Shown: in pieces, positions 60,953-64,000 of the stretch
Layout of the letters: every line of letters starts with the position of its first letter
How positions within the stretch are numbered: the first letter of the stretch is position 1
Assembly: GCF_015355625.1 (NCBI RefSeq)
Contig: NZ_JACLAF010000009.1
Location: forward strand, 1 to 64,000
DNA length: 64,000 nucleotides
Reading direction: 5' to 3'
DNA from: Tamlana sp. I1
Lineage (GTDB): Bacteria > Bacteroidota > Bacteroidia > Flavobacteriales > Flavobacteriaceae
Notes under the pieces: model-generated
The model's database searches: none
What the model was told of the DNA's origin: nothing
Seen by the model: the letters and a program-made list of their open reading frames with translations, nothing else
Translations under genes and position numbers: made by a program

Positions 60953-62527
60953 ATGAAAATATTTTCAAAAGCACAAATTTACGAAGGCGATAAATTAACT
61001 TCCGAAAGGCAAAATATAAGTTCAACCGATTTAATGGAACGCGCCGGAACACAAATTTTTAACTGGATGCATATGCGTATGCAGGGCGCCCAAGTCCCTA
61101 TTCATATATTCTGTGGTATTGGAAACAATGGTGGTGACGGTTTGGTTTTAGCACGACTTTTAACCATACATGGTTACAACGTAAACACTTATATTGTTGA
61201 TTATAATGATAAGCGTACCAAGGATTTTTTAGTGAATTATGAGAGATTAAAGTCTGTTACAAAAACCTGGCCTGAACCTTTAAAAAGCGCCGATGATTTC
61301 CCTGAAATAGCCTCTAAAGACATTATAGTTGATGCTATTTTCGGAATCGGATTGAACCGTCCGGTTGTAGATTGGGTAAAAGCTTTATTTGCTTATTTTA
61401 AAACTTCGGGGGCTTTTACATTATCGATTGATATCCCTTCGGGACTATTTGTTGATAAACCTGTGGAAGATGAAAACGATGTGGTTTGGGCGGGATTTAC
61501 TTTAAGTTTTGCGTCGCCAAAATTGGTCTTCTTTTTGCCAGAAACCGCTAAATACACCCAGCAATGGGAGGTTTTAGATATCGGTTTAGATCCGGAGTAT
61601 TTAATAAACACAGAAACCGACACCGAATTGATAGGTAAATTGGATGTATTGCAACATTATATTCCTAGAGAAAAGTTTTCGCATAAAGGCCAATTTGGAC
61701 ACACATTAATTATTGGTGGTAGTTATGGTAAAATAGGAGCAGTAACTTTGGCGAGTCGTGGCGCCTTATCAGCAGGATCAGGACTGGTTTCTGCATACCT
61801 TCCTAAATGTGGTTACACGCCATTACAAGCGTCTTTTCCTGAAGCTATGGTGATAACCGATGCAGATGAAGAAAAAATAACAAGTATTAAATTTGATATT
61901 GAACCTACGGTAATTGGCTTTGGAATAGGAGTGGGGACAGATACAAAAACGATAGCTGCTTTTGAAGCTTTTTTAAAAACCAACAAAACCCCTTTAGTAA
62001 TTGATGCCGATGGGTTGAATATTCTAGCAAAGAAAAAAGCTTTACTAAAATTGCTGCCTGAAAAAACCATTTTAACACCACACCCTAAAGAGTTGGAACG
62101 TTTAATTGGCTCTTGGGCAAATGATTTTGATAAGCTTGAAAAAGTGAAAGCTTTTTCAAAAAAGCACAAAGTGATTGTCGTTATAAAAGGTGCTTTTTCT
62201 ATAACTGTTTCAAATGAAAATCTTTACATAAATTCTACAGGAAACCCTGGTTTATCAACCGCAGGAAGTGGTGATGTGCTAACGGGGATTATTTCAGGAT
62301 TAATTGCCCAAGGCTATAACGCCATAACAGCAGCCATTTTTGGGGTTTACCTTCATGGGAAATCTGCTGATATTGCTGTAGAACAAACCGGTTATGAGAG
62401 TTTAATAGCTAGTCATGTTTTAGACTATTTGGGTGATGCGTTTTTAGATTTATTTAAACAACCAGAATTACCAGCTCCAGCTGAAGCACCAAATGAAGAA
62501 GCAAAACAAGAGGCTAAAGAAGAATAG
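60953..62527 (+). CDS. nnr: bifunctional NAD(P)H-hydrate epimerase / dehydratase
   Basis: The 524-residue fusion repairs hydrated NAD(P)H. The N-terminal YjeF_N epimerase half (about 1-215) has FCGIGNNGGDGLVLARLL and the catalytic IVDAIFGIGLNRPV. The C-terminal ADP/ATP-dependent dehydratase half (about 225-500) has GHTLIIGGSYGKIGA, LTPHPKELERL and GSGDVLTGIISGLIAQG. An acidic low-complexity tail (about 505-524) follows. It is divergent from the thr operon. Confidence 0.94.
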   Translation: MKIFSKAQIYEGDKLTSERQNISSTDLMERAGTQIFNWMHMRMQGAQVPIHIFCGIGNNGGDGLVLARLLTIHGYNVNTYIVDYNDKRTKDFLVNYERLKSVTKTWPEPLKSADDFPEIASKDIIVDAIFGIGLNRPVVDWVKALFAYFKTSGAFTLSIDIPSGLFVDKPVEDENDVVWAGFTLSFASPKLVFFLPETAKYTQQWEVLDIGLDPEYLINTETDTELIGKLDVLQHYIPREKFSHKGQFGHTLIIGGSYGKIGAVTLASRGALSAGSGLVSAYLPKCGYTPLQASFPEAMVITDADEEKITSIKFDIEPTVIGFGIGVGTDTKTIAAFEAFLKTNKTPLVIDADGLNILAKKKALLKLLPEKTILTPHPKELERLIGSWANDFDKLEKVKAFSKKHKVIVVIKGAFSITVSNENLYINSTGNPGLSTAGSGDVLTGIISGLIAQGYNAITAAIFGVYLHGKSADIAVEQTGYESLIASHVLDYLGDAFLDLFKQPELPAPAEAPNEEAKQEAKEE

Positions 62528-62534
62528 AAACAAA

Positions 62535-62573
62535 AAAGCTGTTTAAAAGATTATACACTTTTAAACAGCTTTA
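62535..62573 (+). terminator. terminator of nnr
   Basis: AAAGCTGTTTAAAAG and CTTTTAAACAGCTTT form a 15-bp perfect stem with an eight-base loop. Confidence 0.75.
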
Positions 62574-62704
62574 AGCTTAATTATACTGATGCCTTTATTT
62601 GAAGAAAATTTGTTGTTCCTAGTGAGTTTTACATTGGCATATAAGTAAAATCAGTATCGAGAATCAAATTTTAGGTTTCAAATAAGCTTTATAATTTACA
62701 GATA

Positions 62705-64000
62705 TTAAATACTCAATGCTGTAAATAAATCAACCAACTTAGGGTCTGAAGGTCTTGGAGCATTAGGATCTACAATGTTTCCATCAGTATCAATTAAAAT
62801 AAATCTTGGAATGCCTTGAATTTGATATTCTTGAACAAAAGACGATTTCCAATCGTTATCGGCTAATAATTGCACGCCTTTTAAGTCTTCAGTTTCAATC
62901 ATTTTTTTCCACTTCTCTCGATCTGAAACTTTATCAATAGAAAGACTTACAAATTCGATGTTTTTATCGTGGTATTTTTTTTCTAATTCTTTTAAGAAAG
63001 GAATCTCACGTTTACATGGTCCGCACCAAGTAGCCCAAACATCAATGTAAACATATTTACCTTTTAAATCGTCCAAAGAGGTAGTGCCGCCTTTGTAATT
63101 TTCATAATTTACAAATTTGGGAGATGGTTTTCCTTTTGTAACAGCCGTTAATTTGTTGTACTGTTCTGTAATTAAAGTATTGTTTTTTTCGTTGGTAGAG
63201 ATTTCATTGTAGGTTTTATAAAACGCTTCAATGTCTTTTGAATGTGCTATACTTTGCTTTGCATAATCAAATAAAATACTGTTTTTAATGCTTTCATTCG
63301 GAATTTCGCGAATGGTTGTAAAAAAGGCCTCTTCTTGTGATAATGAATCATTTTTTATTAAAGCTTCAATTTGTTCTTTATAATGACTAGTAACAATGCT
63401 TTTATAACTTCTTGATGTTTCATAAGCTTTTTCATCGGAATAATCGAAACCTTCAAGTTCATTTAAAAAATCATCTGAAACTTTAAAGTCGTTATTTTTT
63501 GAAAAATATTGATGAGCCTTTTCATAAATGTTTAATGCTGCTAAATAAGTGTAGTTTAACTCCTTTTCTTCTTTAGTTTTGAAGGTTTTAGAAATGCCTT
63601 TAGTGTTATTTAATAGGTTTTTTAATGAATCTACCACAGCACGTTGTTTGTTTTTATAATCGTCTTCATTTAAAGTATAAAGTGTTTGATTATCGCCTAA
63701 TAATTGCTGCCCTTTTTTTAGTTTTTGAACTAAATAATTATTTTCAGGAGCACCTTCACCTGTAATAATAAGTGTGTTCTCGAAATCGTTAGCATCGTAA
63801 TTTATGTTCAAGTTGTAACCAGGTTCTACATATAAGAAAATAGGATTTTTCCCGTCGAAAAACACATACGATTCGTGTTCTAAATCTAGCGTGTCTTTAA
63901 AAGTTCCATCGCTAGATGTTTCTATTTTTTCAGTAAACGTTCTGTCGTAAGTATTAATGGTAAGTTCGCCTGGTAATTTATTGGTTATGGTTCCAGAAAT
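62705..64000 (-). CDS. TlpA-like thioredoxin-family protein, 5' end outside the window
   Basis: The frame is open to the window edge, so the N-terminus (signal or lipoprotein part) lies beyond 64,000; an internal ATG at 63,865 is not the start. N-terminal part resembles DUF4369 (ISGTITNKLPGELTI). The C-terminal 140 or so residues form a thioredoxin domain with the active-site CxxC in WATWCGPCKREIPFL and the cis-Pro region IQGIPRFILID. TlpA-like proteins with DUF4369 act as periplasmic thiol-disulphide reductases. Confidence 0.9.
   Translation of the reverse strand: MSGTITNKLPGELTINTYDRTFTEKIETSSDGTFKDTLDLEHESYVFFDGKNPIFLYVEPGYNLNINYDANDFENTLIITGEGAPENNYLVQKLKKGQQLLGDNQTLYTLNEDDYKNKQRAVVDSLKNLLNNTKGISKTFKTKEEKELNYTYLAALNIYEKAHQYFSKNNDFKVSDDFLNELEGFDYSDEKAYETSRSYKSIVTSHYKEQIEALIKNDSLSQEEAFFTTIREIPNESIKNSILFDYAKQSIAHSKDIEAFYKTYNEISTNEKNNTLITEQYNKLTAVTKGKPSPKFVNYENYKGGTTSLDDLKGKYVYIDVWATWCGPCKREIPFLKELEKKYHDKNIEFVSLSIDKVSDREKWKKMIETEDLKGVQLLADNDWKSSFVQEYQIQGIPRFILIDTDGNIVDPNAPRPSDPKLVDLFTALSI

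Noticed and set aside
1-64000. tRNA genes or replication origin
   Set aside because: No cloverleaf with a TTC-arm pattern or DnaA-box cluster was recognised; dnaX alone does not mark an origin.

Overview
The window is chromosomal DNA from a member of Bacteroidota, most likely family Flavobacteriaceae. It is AT-rich and carries a PorP/SprF-type outer-membrane protein, a giant adhesin with a gliding-motility (type B) C-terminal sorting domain, DUF3822 next to rsmD, MiaE, KdsB, a fused ThrA and a DUF5117-type metalloprotease. Several starts sit behind TAnnTTTG promoter elements. No tRNA, rRNA operon or CRISPR array was seen.

Positions 1 to about 10,770 form an accessory array built like an integron cassette array. 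All non-IS genes point the same way, and each unit is separated by a roughly 124-bp imperfectly palindromic core that begins with AAC and ends with GTT. For seven cassettes the 9-10 bases at the cassette start are the reverse complement of the bases at its own end, which is the attC rule, but the arms do not follow the canonical RYYYAAC/GTTRRRY consensus. Cargo includes a GIY-YIG nuclease gene broken by two amber codons, a HEPN-like protein, a cassette with no ORF, small membrane proteins, and a two-gene CBASS locus (CD-NTase plus S-4TM effector) behind a sigma-54-like promoter. An intact IS3-family element and a frameshifted IS1182-family element have landed in the array. No integrase is visible, so within this window it is a cluster of attC-like sites without an integrase.

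Positions 11,361-16,026 hold housekeeping genes: pyrR, pyrB, two STAS-like small proteins around rnz, pdxH, and a CAP-domain lipoprotein. Positions 16,086-26,999 (minus strand) are a type IX secretion-linked surface operon: a roughly 2,100-residue adhesin with exact 255-bp tandem repeats, PorP/SprF, a PorE-like TPR-PD40-OmpA protein, then a decayed OmpA paralogue whose signal peptide is cut by an in-frame stop.

Positions 27,448-38,732 carry sixA-like, ppk1, ppx, a porin-like protein, miaE, dnaX, the RNase P RNA, rsmD, DUF3822 and a RecD/Dda-like helicase. Positions 38,835-42,082 carry kdsB, a HAD hydrolase, kdnB and an acyltransferase, suggesting 8-amino-Kdo lipopolysaccharide. Next come a secreted zinc metalloprotease, a NYN-LOTUS protein, small unknowns, an oxidoreductase, YebC, pterin dehydratase, an epimerase-like protein, gcvT, a hybrid histidine kinase and a LamB-like porin.

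Positions 55,041-60,800 (minus strand) are the threonine operon thrA-thrB-thrC. It is preceded by a previously unannotated threonine-rich leader peptide and interrupted between thrB and thrC by a four-helix-bundle gene flanked by short tandem repeats. The window ends with nnr and the 3' part of a TlpA-like thioredoxin gene.
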